From JANJUB01 sp031386985 (GTDB lineage Bacteria > Armatimonadota > Fimbriimonadia > Fimbriimonadales > Fimbriimonadaceae), in the NCBI GenBank assembly GCA_031386985.1, contig JANNCV010000028.1, forward strand, positions 26,738 to 90,737: a stretch of DNA of 64,000 nt. Direction: 5' to 3'. The notes under the pieces were generated by a model. The model was not told where the DNA came from. It made no database searches and saw nothing but the letters and a program-made list of their open reading frames with translations. Shown here piece after piece: positions 17,248 through 25,463 of the stretch. The translations under genes were made by a program, and so were the position numbers. Numbering within the stretch: the stretch's first letter is position 1; the number at the start of each line of letters is the position of its first letter.

Positions 17248-17408
17248 GGAAGGTTTTCCGGACGAGCCGCAAGGTCTTCCGGACCGTCCGGTCGTCCCAT
17301 CCATCCGGAAGGTCTTCCGAACGCCCCGGAAGGCTCTCCGATCCACCCGGAAGATCGTCCCACTCGTCCGGAAGGCTTCCCGAACGCCCCGAAGGTTCTC
17401 CCACTGGC
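17248..17408. repeat. 21-bp tandem repeat array, about 7 copies
   Basis: Degenerate copies of GGAAGGTCTTCCGAACGCCCC follow each other, with one shortened unit (17 bp) near 17290. Because 21 is a multiple of three, open frames run through on both strands (a PEGxPxx heptad on plus). I do not see a host gene for them, so I treat the array as non-coding. Confidence 0.7.
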
Positions 17409-17479
17409 TCGGAACGTTGGGATTTTGGCGGACGCAGACTCAACATGCCCCAGGTTTGGGCTCAAAGAGTGGAAGGGGA

Positions 17480-17626
17480 CAAGAGTTTGGCACCTTCGGG
17501 TCCCCCGCGCCATACACCGGCCCCGCCTGTATGGCGAATCTGTGGGTAAAGTCCACCCAGGAATCCCGAATGAAGAATCGTAATCCCGATCTGGGGTCTT
17601 GGAGAGAATACAAGAGGGGATCATGA
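17480..17626 (+). repeat. Leader repeat, copy A, with an 18-codon upstream ORF
   Basis: The block runs from a GGGTC/CCATAC segment through GTATGGCGAATCTGT, GGTAAAGTCCACC and GGAATCCCGAATGAAGAATC. The ATG in it (17570) opens an 18-codon frame (MKNRNPDLGSW...) that stops at 17624-17626, one base before the ATG of the next gene. Copies B-E lie at 18196-18262, 19310-19420, 19925-20040 and 20507-20540, and a diverged one at 3720-3790. Confidence 0.75.
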
Positions 17627-17627
17627 T

Positions 17628-18149
17628 ATGTTAAGTGTGTTGATACTCATGCTTTCACCGAGGGATGTAGATTTAGCCAAGGAGTTGAGGGGAGCTCACT
17701 GGAGCTTTCCAAATGAGGAGAAAGTACGACGTTTGCAGTCGGTATTCCTTAATCTATCAAGTCATCCAGTTGTGTCTGCCCGACGAGCTATCGTGGAGTA
17801 TCTACAACCGGCCTCAATTGAAGTGGAAGCAAGGACGTCTGGCGGAGACTTTGAAGAGTTTGACGTTGAAACTAAGCGAAGATTCATAGAAACATCTCGC
17901 CACTTGGATGTTTCAGTCATAACACAAATTATGTTTATTTCTACGAGTCCCGAGAGGGGAAAACTGTGGTTCGGGCCAAGCTTTGCCTTTCAATCTCGCG
18001 CGCCATGGGAGTTTCAGGGTGGAAAGTGGACATTGATAGGCGGAAGCGGAATTAAACGAATGGGTGCTCAGTTTGACTCGCTTGCAGAGTTTGATCATTT
18101 CGCGAAAACTGGGAAGCGGCGCTTTGCCCAAATGGGTTTACGACATTAA
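17628..18149 (+). CDS. Orphan small protein 1 of the leader-repeat cluster
   Basis: 173 residues starting MLSVLILMLSPRDVDLAKELRG. A hydrophobic start suggests a weak signal peptide. The middle (RRFIETSRHLDVSVITQIMF) is helical and the end (GPSFAFQSRAPWEFQGGKWTL) is beta-rich. No domain recognised. AGAGGGG lies upstream, and an 18-codon ORF from the leader repeat ends directly before the start, which could couple translation. Confidence 0.55.
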   Translation: MLSVLILMLSPRDVDLAKELRGAHWSFPNEEKVRRLQSVFLNLSSHPVVSARRAIVEYLQPASIEVEARTSGGDFEEFDVETKRRFIETSRHLDVSVITQIMFISTSPERGKLWFGPSFAFQSRAPWEFQGGKWTLIGGSGIKRMGAQFDSLAEFDHFAKTGKRRFAQMGLRH

Positions 18150-18195
18150 GCTCTGCACTCTGCACGCCAACCCCTGTCCTCATCCCCCAAGTCCG

Positions 18196-18262
18196 GTCGA
18201 GCACCTCCGGGTCTCTCGCTCCATACCCAGGCCTTGCCTATGCGGAAAGGTAGTATTTGTTT
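18196..18262 (+). repeat. Leader repeat, copy B (partial)
   Basis: Similar to copy A over GCACCTCCGGGTC, CCATACCCAGGCC and GCCTATGCGGAAAGGTAG, but lacking the MKNRN start segment. It lies directly ahead of the gene at 18268. Confidence 0.55.
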
Positions 18263-18267
18263 GAACC

Positions 18268-18759
18268 ATGTTTATGTTAGCCCTTGCTATCCTTGCCGAC
18301 TTTGAAAACCCATTGCTTAAGATGGCTTCGCCAGTCGAGCTTTACTTGTCCGCGAAGTCGGCCCGTTCGTGGAGGATGACAAACAGCGCCTTGGATCGAA
18401 TGAGCAGGCTGGCTGCGGATCAACAGGTCAAGCTCCAAGAGGATTTCGTTTTCACGTGCCAAAGACCTTCCCATTACAGCAGGCGCATCGACTTCAGCTA
18501 CGACCTCGGAAAGTTGGACCTCTTTTTGAAGGTCAATGGCGGCACGCGCTTCCTGCAATCCCCGACGCAACTTTCATTCATTGAGCTGGACCCCGATTCT
18601 AAGGGTTGGCTCCGCTTGAGTGCATCGGCGAAACGTGGGCCGAGCACGGGTGTTTCATTTTACGTCCCAACGTATCTAGGTGCCGCAAGAGATTGTAGTG
18701 CAATTCTTGATAGGATTCGGGCGCGTGAGTTTGTGCTAGCCGACAAGTCCACCCGATAA
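18268..18759 (+). CDS. Orphan small protein 2 of the leader-repeat cluster
   Basis: 163 residues starting MFMLALAILADFENPLLK. No domain recognised. The sequence has a helical first third (SARSWRMTNSALDRMSRLAADQ) and a beta-rich rest with KLDLFLKVNGGTRFLQSP and TGVSFYVPTYLGA. It follows leader copy B. Lack of any relative I recognise and high divergence from its neighbours suggest a fast-evolving gene. Confidence 0.5.
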   Translation: MFMLALAILADFENPLLKMASPVELYLSAKSARSWRMTNSALDRMSRLAADQQVKLQEDFVFTCQRPSHYSRRIDFSYDLGKLDLFLKVNGGTRFLQSPTQLSFIELDPDSKGWLRLSASAKRGPSTGVSFYVPTYLGAARDCSAILDRIRAREFVLADKSTR

Positions 18760-18827
18760 CAGATCGGTCGCCCTACCTTCCCATAGGACCAACGGGCACT
18801 TCGACGTGTCTTTCTCAATTGGGTCCA

Positions 18828-19263
18828 TCAAGGAACCCCGGACACGTAGCCCACGGGCTCTGGGTAGCGCAGGCGGTAGAACCAAGTACGCACTTTATCC
18901 GCCGGGCCGGCTTTCCATTGGACGTGGATCACCGTTCGGGCCCCGGGGTCTACCGGCACATACGGGGGCAGATCCGAGTGTCTCATGGGCTTCAACACGG
19001 TATCATCCAGGCTCATGAAACCGCCGTGGAACCCGCCTTTTTCGGTATCTCGATCAAACCGCTCACTCACTTCCTTCATCGTTAGCTTCGTCGTGTAATA
19101 GTAAGTGCACCAATCGCCGGTGTACGCCCCCTGCTCGGCGAACAAAAAGCCTCGAACCTTCCATAAAGCGGTAAGGCGGCCGCTCGGTCCATTTCCACAT
19201 CCCGACTACGGCAGCCAGGAGAAGGACGCCAATCGCGATGATGAACCGGCCGCGATATCGCAT
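18828..19263 (-). pseudogene. Small membrane-anchored protein gene with one frame break
   Basis: A frame starts at the ATG at 19263 (MRYRGRFIIAIGVLLLAAVV, a membrane anchor) and breaks near 19144-19148 at a run of five T; another frame continues FAEQGAYTGDWCTYYYTTKL and on to VSGVP. Removing one T joins them into about 145 residues. The second half ends RVGYVSGVP-like with a WFYRLRYPEP motif. Either a real frameshift or a homopolymer error. It is antisense to its neighbours in the orphan cluster. Function unknown. Confidence 0.6.
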
Positions 19264-19309
19264 AACCGTATTATGGCGGCCCTGGATCACAATGTTCAAG
19301 CACCAAGGG

Positions 19310-19478
19310 CGCACCTCAGCCGCCCTCAGGCCCCTATGGCGAATTTGTAGGTAAAGTCCAAGTAGGAATCCAGAATGAAGAATAGTAATCACGATCTGGG
19401 TCTGGGCGCACACTACAACAATGCGCCACACGGCCCACGGGGCGGCGTATAGAGCTAGGACGCCGACCTGCCCTTAAA
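19310..19478 (+). repeat. Leader repeat, copy C
   Basis: Matches copy D almost base for base over CCTATGGCGAATTTGTAGG, GTAAAGTCCAAGTAGGAATC, ATGAAGAATAGTAATCACG, ATCTGGGTCTGGGCGCACAC and GCGCCACACG. The short ORF begun in it ends at a TAG near 19449, ahead of the gene at 19479. Confidence 0.75.
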
Positions 19479-19913
19479 ATGGTGATTTTGGGCGCCTCCT
19501 TGGCAACCATCACTCTGTGTTTCCTGGTGAAGCGGCGGGTCGGAGGTGAACGCCACTTTTTACTTTTACTACCTTCCGAAGCTAGCGGCATTTATACTAT
19601 CCAAGTGAACATGAATTCGACCAAACCTCTCGCTGAAGATGAGAACGTAATCTCTTTCCGACAGGCAAGGACTGTTCAGCGGCGTTCCCTTGATGCGTTC
19701 GTCCAATCTGAGTTTGGGGGTCAAGTCGTAGCAACGTTTAGTGCAACTATTAACGGGGAGAATGTGCCGCTGTTGATGGCGAACTCGCATAGAAACAAGC
19801 GTGGAATCGCGGTATTGCAATGGTTGGATGGCGTTCACCTGAAATTCTTGGTTGGAACGCCAGCCGACTTCGAAAAGGCACTCGTTCAGAACGGTGGCGT
19901 TGCTCCTCAATAG
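19479..19913 (+). CDS. Orphan small protein 3, DUF6843-like
   Basis: 144 residues with one N-terminal hydrophobic helix (MVILGASLATITLCFLV). The body has a beta-rich block with FLLLLPSEASGIYTIQV and a conserved end HLKFLVGTPADFEKAL. The next gene ends VIYFVGTPQNWRKLD and has RFELPAGFRGLIRV, so the two are paralogues. The ELP.GFrG...FVGT.... layout recalls DUF6843 proteins, which is tentative. Exported or membrane-anchored. Confidence 0.6.
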   Translation: MVILGASLATITLCFLVKRRVGGERHFLLLLPSEASGIYTIQVNMNSTKPLAEDENVISFRQARTVQRRSLDAFVQSEFGGQVVATFSATINGENVPLLMANSHRNKRGIAVLQWLDGVHLKFLVGTPADFEKALVQNGGVAPQ

Positions 19914-19924
19914 TAATGGGCATT

Positions 19925-20043
19925 GCGATGCCTGTATGGCGAATCTGTAGGTAAAGTCCACCTAGGAATCACGAATGAAGAATCGTAATCACGATCTGGG
20001 TCTGGGCGCACACTCCAAGCAAGCGCCACACGACCAGCGGCGA
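19925..20043 (+). repeat. Leader repeat, copy D
   Basis: Same as copy C with GCCTGTATGGCGAATCTG, GTAAAGTCCACCTAGGAATC, ATGAAGAATCGTAATCACG and ATCTGGGTCTGGGCGCACAC. Here the frame opened by the repeat's ATG (19975) continues without a stop into the following gene. Confidence 0.75.
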
Positions 20044-20460
20044 GTGGCGCGAGGACGCGCAGCGGCCTTAATAATCTCCATCGCAATGGGTTGCGGAGGC
20101 CACTCACAGGTTCACACGTTGCGATTTGAGCTTCCCGCCGGTTTTCGCGGATTGATCCGCGTTAGCGAGAGGAAGGAAGCCGTCTGGCCGATCAAGGACG
20201 GGGTGATGACGATTGGGGTTGCCGAGGACGGGAATGTAACCATTCCCAGCATGAATGTATACGAGGATTGGATGAGCGAATCGTTCTACGAGGCGGGAAC
20301 CGGAAAGCTAGAGTCGGACAACCCATCCAAGACGGGAACGGCAGTCCAGGTCTACTCTATGGGGCGCGGTGGGACTACCCCAGGTCAAGATCGGGTGATC
20401 TATTTCGTGGGCACGCCCCAGAATTGGCGCAAGCTAGATCCAGTTGCGATATTTCGCTAA
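20044..20460 (+). CDS. Orphan small lipoprotein 4, DUF6843-like
   Basis: 138 residues from a GTG at 20044 (MARGRAAALIISIAMGC), which gives a lipoprotein-type signal ending at a cysteine. The frame also runs back to the ATG at 19975 inside leader copy D, so a longer MKNRNHDLG start is possible. The body reads TLRFELPAGFRGLIRVSER, DGVMTIGVAEDGNVTI and VIYFVGTPQNWRKLD, similar in layout to DUF6843 and paralogous to the gene at 19479. Function unknown. Confidence 0.6.
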   Translation: MARGRAAALIISIAMGCGGHSQVHTLRFELPAGFRGLIRVSERKEAVWPIKDGVMTIGVAEDGNVTIPSMNVYEDWMSESFYEAGTGKLESDNPSKTGTAVQVYSMGRGGTTPGQDRVIYFVGTPQNWRKLDPVAIFR

Positions 20461-20506
20461 AGGGTGAGGAAACTAGCGATGTCAATGACTGGATACTCGC
20501 GAACCG

Positions 20507-20540
20507 GCCTAGGAATCCCGAATGAAGAATCGGGATCGTT
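20507..20540. repeat. Leader repeat core, copy E
   Basis: CCTAGGAATCCCGAATGAAG followed by AATCGGGAT. In this copy ATCCCGA and TCGGGAT form a 7-bp hairpin. It stands alone at the end of the orphan cluster, before a gene on the other strand. Confidence 0.55.
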
Positions 20541-20562
20541 TCCTGTGGAAAATGAAACGACG

Positions 20563-20979
20563 CTAGTTTGATTTCGCGTAAATCTTCGCGAGCGCGGGCA
20601 GAAAAACTTCCTTAGCAACAAACCCAGATTCCGACTGGATGACCTCTCCGTTTGGCCGCAAGAAGACCATCGTCGGATAGCCGCGCACGCCGTATTTCTG
20701 CGCCATCGTCCGTCCCTTGGGCGATTCGGCGTCTACTTTTACGACCTCCCACGCCTCCAGCGCTTTGCTCACCTCGGAATCGCTCAGGGTTTCGCGCTCC
20801 AACTGCTTGCAATAGTGACACCACGAGGTTCCAAAAACCGCTAAGATGGGCTTGGATTGGGCGGCTGAGATCGTGGCTTGCAAATCTTGATTCTCCCAAC
20901 CTCGCGCCCGCCGACCGATGATCCCAATCAAGGCGATTGCCAATAATCCGAAGAGCAGAAAACGCGTCATCCCTTTCAT
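20563..20979 (-). CDS. Membrane-anchored thioredoxin-like protein
   Basis: 138 residues. An N-terminal membrane anchor (RFLLFGLLAIALIGIIG) is followed by a thioredoxin fold with FGTSWCHYCKQLERETLSD (CxxC active site CHYC), a cis-proline loop GVRGYPTMVFL and a closing helix. This resembles DsbD-gamma or thioredoxin_7 proteins acting on the outer face of the membrane. It overlaps the amidase by ATGA and follows msrB, so the operon may supply reducing power for methionine sulfoxide repair or wall enzymes. Confidence 0.88.
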   Translation of the reverse strand: MKGMTRFLLFGLLAIALIGIIGRRARGWENQDLQATISAAQSKPILAVFGTSWCHYCKQLERETLSDSEVSKALEAWEVVKVDAESPKGRTMAQKYGVRGYPTMVFLRPNGEVIQSESGFVAKEVFLPALAKIYAKSN

Positions 20980-21644
20980 TTTCGGTTCCTGGGGATGGCG
21001 GCTTTAATTCCCGCCGTAATCGCCTTTGCCATCGCATCCTTACCCGAAGGGGTGGCGATGAAGGCCTCATCTTTGGGGTTCTGTAAAACACACATTTCCA
21101 CCAGAACAACCGGAACTTCCGATAATATTGAGCCGGTCAGCGCCCCCTGCTGAGCTCCAATCTTGGTCTTCCGGTCGGTCTTGAGCCCAGAATCGGCCAA
21201 CTTGCCCGCTAAACTCTTGATTACCGCCGGGTGAAATTTAGCCGCCAACCTCTTGCTATCGGAGATCACTTGTGCCGACGGTCCCGTCACCTTGCCGACT
21301 CGGCCCGTTGCGCCCGGATAGTAGCTGGCCAGGCCCGTTCCCGCTCCTGCGTCACAGTGTAGCCGGACTAGATAGTCTGCTTTGATCCGGTTTGCAATCT
21401 TGGCTCGGTTCGAATTCGTCACTTTTTCGAGCTCAGAACCTTTGGTTAAAACAACCGTGTATCCATCCTTTTCGAGCAGCGACATCAATCGCTTAGCGAC
21501 ATCCCAAGCCACTCCCACCTCGGTGGTCTTCTTGCCCTTTGTGCCGATGCCATTTTCGCTAGGATGGCCAGGATCGATGCAGATTGTTTGCGCCCAAACC
21601 CTCCCCAAAATGGAGAGCGCGACTACGAGGAAAACCCTTGTCAC
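20976..21644 (-). CDS. N-acetylmuramoyl-L-alanine amidase (Amidase_3)
   Basis: 222 residues from a GTG at 21644 that overlaps the msrB stop as GTGA and starts a signal peptide (VTRVFLVVALSILGRVWAQ). The zinc amidase motifs are present: ICIDPGHPSENG (His), KTTEVGVAWDVAKRL (Glu), VRLHCDAGAGTG (His) and VVLVEMCVLQNPKD (catalytic Glu). It cleaves the amide bond between MurNAc and the stem peptide in the periplasm. Longer upstream frames lie inside msrB and are not needed. Confidence 0.9.
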   Translation of the reverse strand: MTRVFLVVALSILGRVWAQTICIDPGHPSENGIGTKGKKTTEVGVAWDVAKRLMSLLEKDGYTVVLTKGSELEKVTNSNRAKIANRIKADYLVRLHCDAGAGTGLASYYPGATGRVGKVTGPSAQVISDSKRLAAKFHPAVIKSLAGKLADSGLKTDRKTKIGAQQGALTGSILSEVPVVLVEMCVLQNPKDEAFIATPSGKDAMAKAITAGIKAAIPRNRK

Positions 21645-22039
21645 TTCTTGATAAACCCCAAGCTGGCCGAATTGATGCAGTAGCGAAGCCCGGTAGGCGC
21701 GGGACCATCCGGAAAAACGTGCCCGAGATGCCCATGGCAAGTGCTGCACACAACTTCAATCCGCCGCATCCCAAAAGTATCATCGCGACGCTCGAGCACC
21801 TTGCTCTTGTCTACCGATTCATAAAAGCTCGGCCAACCACACCCGCTGTCAAACTTTTCGCTAGAAGTGAACAACAACTCGCCGCAACCCTTGCAAACAT
21901 ACTCACCCGAGTCGTGATTGTTCCAGAATTCCCCCGTGAAGGCTCGCTCGGTGCCAGCTTCACGCAGAACGTGGTAGTCGGACTCGCTGAGTTGAGCGCG
22001 CCATTCTTCCTCGGTTTTTTGAATTTTCGGGGTTTCCAC
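21641..22039 (-). CDS. msrB: Peptide-methionine (R)-S-oxide reductase
   Basis: 132 residues with two zinc-binding CxxC pairs (YVCKGCGELLF and VVCSTCHGHLGHVFPDG) and catalytic Cys in RYCINSASLGF. It reduces methionine-R-sulfoxide in proteins. GTG start, with TATCTT 5 nt upstream. First gene of a three-gene operon with overlapping ends (msrB, amidase, thioredoxin). The S-epimer enzyme msrA is at 43433-44077. Confidence 0.95.
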   Translation of the reverse strand: METPKIQKTEEEWRAQLSESDYHVLREAGTERAFTGEFWNNHDSGEYVCKGCGELLFTSSEKFDSGCGWPSFYESVDKSKVLERRDDTFGMRRIEVVCSTCHGHLGHVFPDGPAPTGLRYCINSASLGFIKK

Positions 22040-22069
22040 TTCGTAAGATATACGTTAGAAAACGCCAAT

Positions 22070-22564
22070 TTAGCGCACAAACGGGCGGCGCAAGCTGAAA
22101 AGTCGCATCGCCCTAACAAAGCCGTTGCTGTTCGTAATGCGCTCCAAATGCTGATCCTCAAGTTCGATCACTTTCAACTGAGACTCTAAAGCGGGGTTCA
22201 CTGGCTGCGATTGAGAATCACCTAGTGCCAAAATCATTTGTCGTAGCTCGCCATCCTCAACCCAAATCCCGAGGCACTCCGGGCACGAATCGAGTATGAC
22301 GGGCGAAGAATAAAGGTAGCGGAATGCGTCCATTCCAGTTCGGCAAACCGGGCATGGTCTCATTCTATCTGCCATGCTGGGCTCGATAGAAGGCACGAAC
22401 CGATCTTCAGTTGAATCCATGTCCGCCCACCCAGATTTGCTCAGTTTAGTGAGTTCCCCATCGTCAAACCAAACTCCCGCGCACCGGGCACAAACGTCCA
22501 CTTGGAACTCCAAAACATCTTCAACCTTGAGCGGCATGTTACAGTCGGGGCAGATTCTTTCCAT
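22070..22564 (-). CDS. Double zf-TFIIB zinc-ribbon protein
   Basis: 164 residues with two zinc ribbons: CPDCNMPLKV...VDVCARCAGVWFDDGEL and CPVCRTGMDAF...LDSCPECLGIWVEDGEL. This is the zf-TFIIB arrangement with W(F/V)DDGEL after the second pair. The C-terminal tail is basic. Such proteins are common and poorly characterised. TAGCAT lies 6 nt before the ATG, back to back with the -10 of the divergent peptidase gene. Confidence 0.85.
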   Translation of the reverse strand: MERICPDCNMPLKVEDVLEFQVDVCARCAGVWFDDGELTKLSKSGWADMDSTEDRFVPSIEPSMADRMRPCPVCRTGMDAFRYLYSSPVILDSCPECLGIWVEDGELRQMILALGDSQSQPVNPALESQLKVIELEDQHLERITNSNGFVRAMRLFSLRRPFVR

Positions 22565-22586
22565 TTTCCTATGCTAGTATAGGCTC

Positions 22587-24326
22587 GTGAAACGATTTTT
22601 GGTTGCTTCTTGCTTGGTGCTCGCGGGTTTGGCGAGTGCCGATATTAATTACACCGTAAGTATCCGAACGGGCGAAGCCGCCGCTCTGCACGTGAAGATG
22701 GTCATTCCGAACACTCCGCTCGGCGCGATTGTGCAGATTCCGAACTGGGCACCGGGTTCGTACCGCCTCGTAGATAACTTCAAGAACGTCAAGAGTTTCA
22801 AGGCAACCGGCGCGGATGGGAAGGATTTGGCTGTGAGTAACACTGCTCACACGTGGACCGTTCAGCCTTCGACAACGACCACGGTTGAATACGACATGCC
22901 GCTCACCGTTTTAGACGGCTCGGTTCACTGGAGTGGGCCCTCAACCTACATGTACGTTGTTGATCGGAAGTCCGAGCGATGTACGTTGAAGGTAGAAACA
23001 CCCGATAATGGTGCCGCTTATACGGGATTAGCTGGGGTTGGGAATCAGTTTTCGGCTCCCGATTACGACGTCCTCGCCGATAACCCAGTTAGCACCGGCG
23101 ATCTGCGCGTTTTGTCTTATGTCAGCCGGGGCAAGACCCATTTCATCGTTATGCGCGGCAAGGCGAAAGCAGACGTGAATGGCGACTATTTGATCAAGGC
23201 GTGCAAGCACGTTTCCGACGCCCAATCTATGTTTTTCGGCAACGAGCTTCCGTTTTCCCATTACATCTGGCATTTCAATGTCAACGATAGCCCCGATGGC
23301 GCGGGTGGCTTGGAGCACCTCAACTCAACTCAAATTTCTCTAGCGAGCGGGGTCGGACCTCGTGTTGTAAGTGTATTGAGCCACGAATACTTCCACCTGT
23401 GGAATGTAAAGCGGATTCGCTCGAACGTGCTTGGCCCATTCGATTACACTCAGCTCCCCAAGACGGGCGCGCTTTGGTGGCTTGAAGGCGTCACTGATTA
23501 CTACGCTCACCTGTTCCTCTACCGGTATGGTTGGTGGGGTCGAGATGCTTACTACAAAGACATTATTGACAATCTGAATTCGGTCGCCAACAATCCTGCC
23601 CACCTTGAAGTGAGCCCGCACGATGCGAGTTATCGAGTTGGCGAAGCTGCTAACGGGCGTGGGAATTCGCAAGGCTATCGCATTAGCTACTACCCTTATG
23701 GCTGGATTTCTGGGTTGGTGCTGGATATCGAGTTGCGATCCAGAACGAATAGCAAATACTCGCTCGATGACGTGGAGAAGGCGCTTTGGGAGATGTGCCG
23801 AGACGATCAACCGGGGTTCCGGGAGGACGAAATCCGAACTCAGCTTGTTCGTTTTGGTGGCTATGAAATGGGGCTCTTCTATGATGATGTCATCCGAAAA
23901 TCGGGGCCCCTTCGGGTTGAAACTCAGCTTGGCAAATTGGGGCTTCGCATAGTCGAGAAGGATGAACAGTTTGCGAATTTCGGGTTTGGCGGCCAGGTTA
24001 CGGCTGACGTCGGTTACGTCGTGAACTTCGCCGATGGCGCGGCGAAAGACAAGCTTCTACCTCGGGATGTGATCGTGAAATTTGGCGATGTCGAGGCAAA
24101 AGGAACACGACGAGCAATACAGACCGCCGCGACCGATTTCGTCACGAAAGGCAAAGTCGGAACCGTGGCCAAACTAACGGTGATACGAGCGGGGCAAACC
24201 ATGGAAGTAGAACTGACACCGATCGCGGGCATCCGCAAGGTGAAATCTATTGAAGAAATGACGAACGCGACGCCGGCCCAGATCGCGCTAAGAAATGACT
24301 TCCTGCGAGTGTTCCCCGTAAAGTGA
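22587..24326 (+). CDS. M61 family metallopeptidase with PDZ domain
   Basis: 579 residues. Signal peptide MKRFLVASCLVLAGLASA, an N-terminal beta domain, then the zinc site SHEYFHLWNVKRIR (HExxH near residue 265) with the downstream GALWWLEGVTDYYA (Glu ligand), and a C-terminal PDZ domain from about residue 455 (ADGAAKDKLLPRDVIVKFGD). The family contains glycyl aminopeptidase-like enzymes of the periplasm. GTG start with TAGTAT 6 nt upstream. Its last bases overlap the nitrilase start by GTGA. Confidence 0.93.
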   Translation: MKRFLVASCLVLAGLASADINYTVSIRTGEAAALHVKMVIPNTPLGAIVQIPNWAPGSYRLVDNFKNVKSFKATGADGKDLAVSNTAHTWTVQPSTTTTVEYDMPLTVLDGSVHWSGPSTYMYVVDRKSERCTLKVETPDNGAAYTGLAGVGNQFSAPDYDVLADNPVSTGDLRVLSYVSRGKTHFIVMRGKAKADVNGDYLIKACKHVSDAQSMFFGNELPFSHYIWHFNVNDSPDGAGGLEHLNSTQISLASGVGPRVVSVLSHEYFHLWNVKRIRSNVLGPFDYTQLPKTGALWWLEGVTDYYAHLFLYRYGWWGRDAYYKDIIDNLNSVANNPAHLEVSPHDASYRVGEAANGRGNSQGYRISYYPYGWISGLVLDIELRSRTNSKYSLDDVEKALWEMCRDDQPGFREDEIRTQLVRFGGYEMGLFYDDVIRKSGPLRVETQLGKLGLRIVEKDEQFANFGFGGQVTADVGYVVNFADGAAKDKLLPRDVIVKFGDVEAKGTRRAIQTAATDFVTKGKVGTVAKLTVIRAGQTMEVELTPIAGIRKVKSIEEMTNATPAQIALRNDFLRVFPVK

Positions 24327-25141
24327 AAATCGCTTGCTTTCAGGCCAACGTCGCTTACGGCGATCCCGCGACCAACGCGCTTGTCGCCATCGAGAAACTT
24401 CGCTGGGCGGCGGGTCAAGGGATTGAGCTGCTTGCGTTTCCCGAAGCCTATCTGACCGGCTACTCCGCCGGATCGCGCGAAGACGCCGAGCGAATTGCGA
24501 TTGAGGTCACCCACGACGCGATCGCCATGATCGCCGATGCCGTGCGGGAAACGCGGGTCGCGGCGATTATTGGCTTCATTGGTAAGGAGTCCGCCGGGCT
24601 TTACAATGGCGCGCTGTTTCTCGCCCCCGAGAAGCGGCCCTACGTCTATCAAAAAACCCACCTCCCCCAGATTGGTTGCGATAACTATGTCATGGCGGGG
24701 AATAAGCTGGAATTGGTGGATTTCCAAGCCCGAGAGGGTATTGCCAAGATCGGAATCTTAATCTGCTTTGATATGCGCTATCCCGAGGCGACGCGAACTT
24801 TGGCGGTTGAGGGAGCCGACCTGGTCGTCTTGCCCACAAACTGGCCCGAAGGTGCCGAAAACTCCGCCGACATCATCTGCATCGCCCGCGCCGCCGAGAA
24901 CAAAATCTTCTTCGCCACGTGTGACCGAGTGGGAAGTGAAGGCGGCTTCAACTTCCTCGGTCGAAGCAAGATTATTGCGCCAAGCGGCGCGGTGCTGGCC
25001 TCGGCGGGAGATCAAGAAGAGGTGATTGTTGCCGAGCTAGATTTGGCTTTGGCAAGAGAGAAAAAGACCGTCACGATTCCAGGGATTTACGAGATTGACG
25101 TGATGGGTAAGCGAAGGCCCGATTTGTATCGGTTGGGTTGA
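24323..25141 (+). CDS. Carbon-nitrogen hydrolase (nitrilase superfamily)
   Basis: 272 residues with the full catalytic set: Glu41 in LLAFPEAYLTGY, Lys in YVYQKTHLPQIG, and Cys in IGILICFDMRYPEATR, plus a second Glu region. It hydrolyses an amide, nitrile or carbamoyl group in the cytoplasm; substrate not predictable. GTG start overlapping the M61 stop as GTGA. It begins a tight run of four genes. Confidence 0.9.
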   Translation: MKIACFQANVAYGDPATNALVAIEKLRWAAGQGIELLAFPEAYLTGYSAGSREDAERIAIEVTHDAIAMIADAVRETRVAAIIGFIGKESAGLYNGALFLAPEKRPYVYQKTHLPQIGCDNYVMAGNKLELVDFQAREGIAKIGILICFDMRYPEATRTLAVEGADLVVLPTNWPEGAENSADIICIARAAENKIFFATCDRVGSEGGFNFLGRSKIIAPSGAVLASAGDQEEVIVAELDLALAREKKTVTIPGIYEIDVMGKRRPDLYRLG

Positions 25142-25142
25142 C

Positions 25143-25463
25143 ATGGATTTGGTGCTTGAGCTTGCAACCAAAGTTGAAGAGCTGACGCAGCTGCGTATGG
25201 AGGCCGATGCAGCTCGTGTTGCGTGGATGGTCAAAAGAAGCAGCTTTTTCCATAACATGTTTGAAGAGTCTGTTAGTGCATCAAAGTCCTTTATAGATTC
25301 GATCGACGAAACCAACAAGCGTCAGGAACAAGAAACTCGAAGTTGGGCAGACCGGCTCCATTCTGAGAAGATCGCCTCAATGTCGAACCTTGAAGCAAGC
25401 GTTTGGGAGCGAAAGCAGGCAATGATACATCTCAAATCATACGTAATAGGTGAATCCGAATGA
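25143..25463 (+). CDS. Small coiled-coil protein, unknown (gene 1 of 3)
   Basis: 106 residues, highly charged and predicted helical (VEELTQLRMEADAARVAW, IDETNKRQEQETRSWADRL). No signal peptide or membrane segment. One base separates it from the nitrilase stop, and its own stop overlaps the next start by ATGA. Tightly coupled with two further unknown genes. No family recognised. Confidence 0.6.
   Translation: MDLVLELATKVEELTQLRMEADAARVAWMVKRSSFFHNMFEESVSASKSFIDSIDETNKRQEQETRSWADRLHSEKIASMSNLEASVWERKQAMIHLKSYVIGESE

Noticed and set aside
17248..17408. CRISPR array
   Set aside because: Units are contiguous 21-bp tandem copies with no unique spacers and no cas genes nearby.
17128..17583. Plus-strand frame through the 21-bp repeats
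   Set aside because: It exists because the repeat unit is a multiple of three; flanks outside the repeat do not look coding and it crosses the leader repeat.
21644..21749. Upstream extension of the amidase to 21749
   Set aside because: It lies inside msrB and lacks signal-peptide character; the GTG at 21644 gives a clean signal peptide and a 4-bp overlap.
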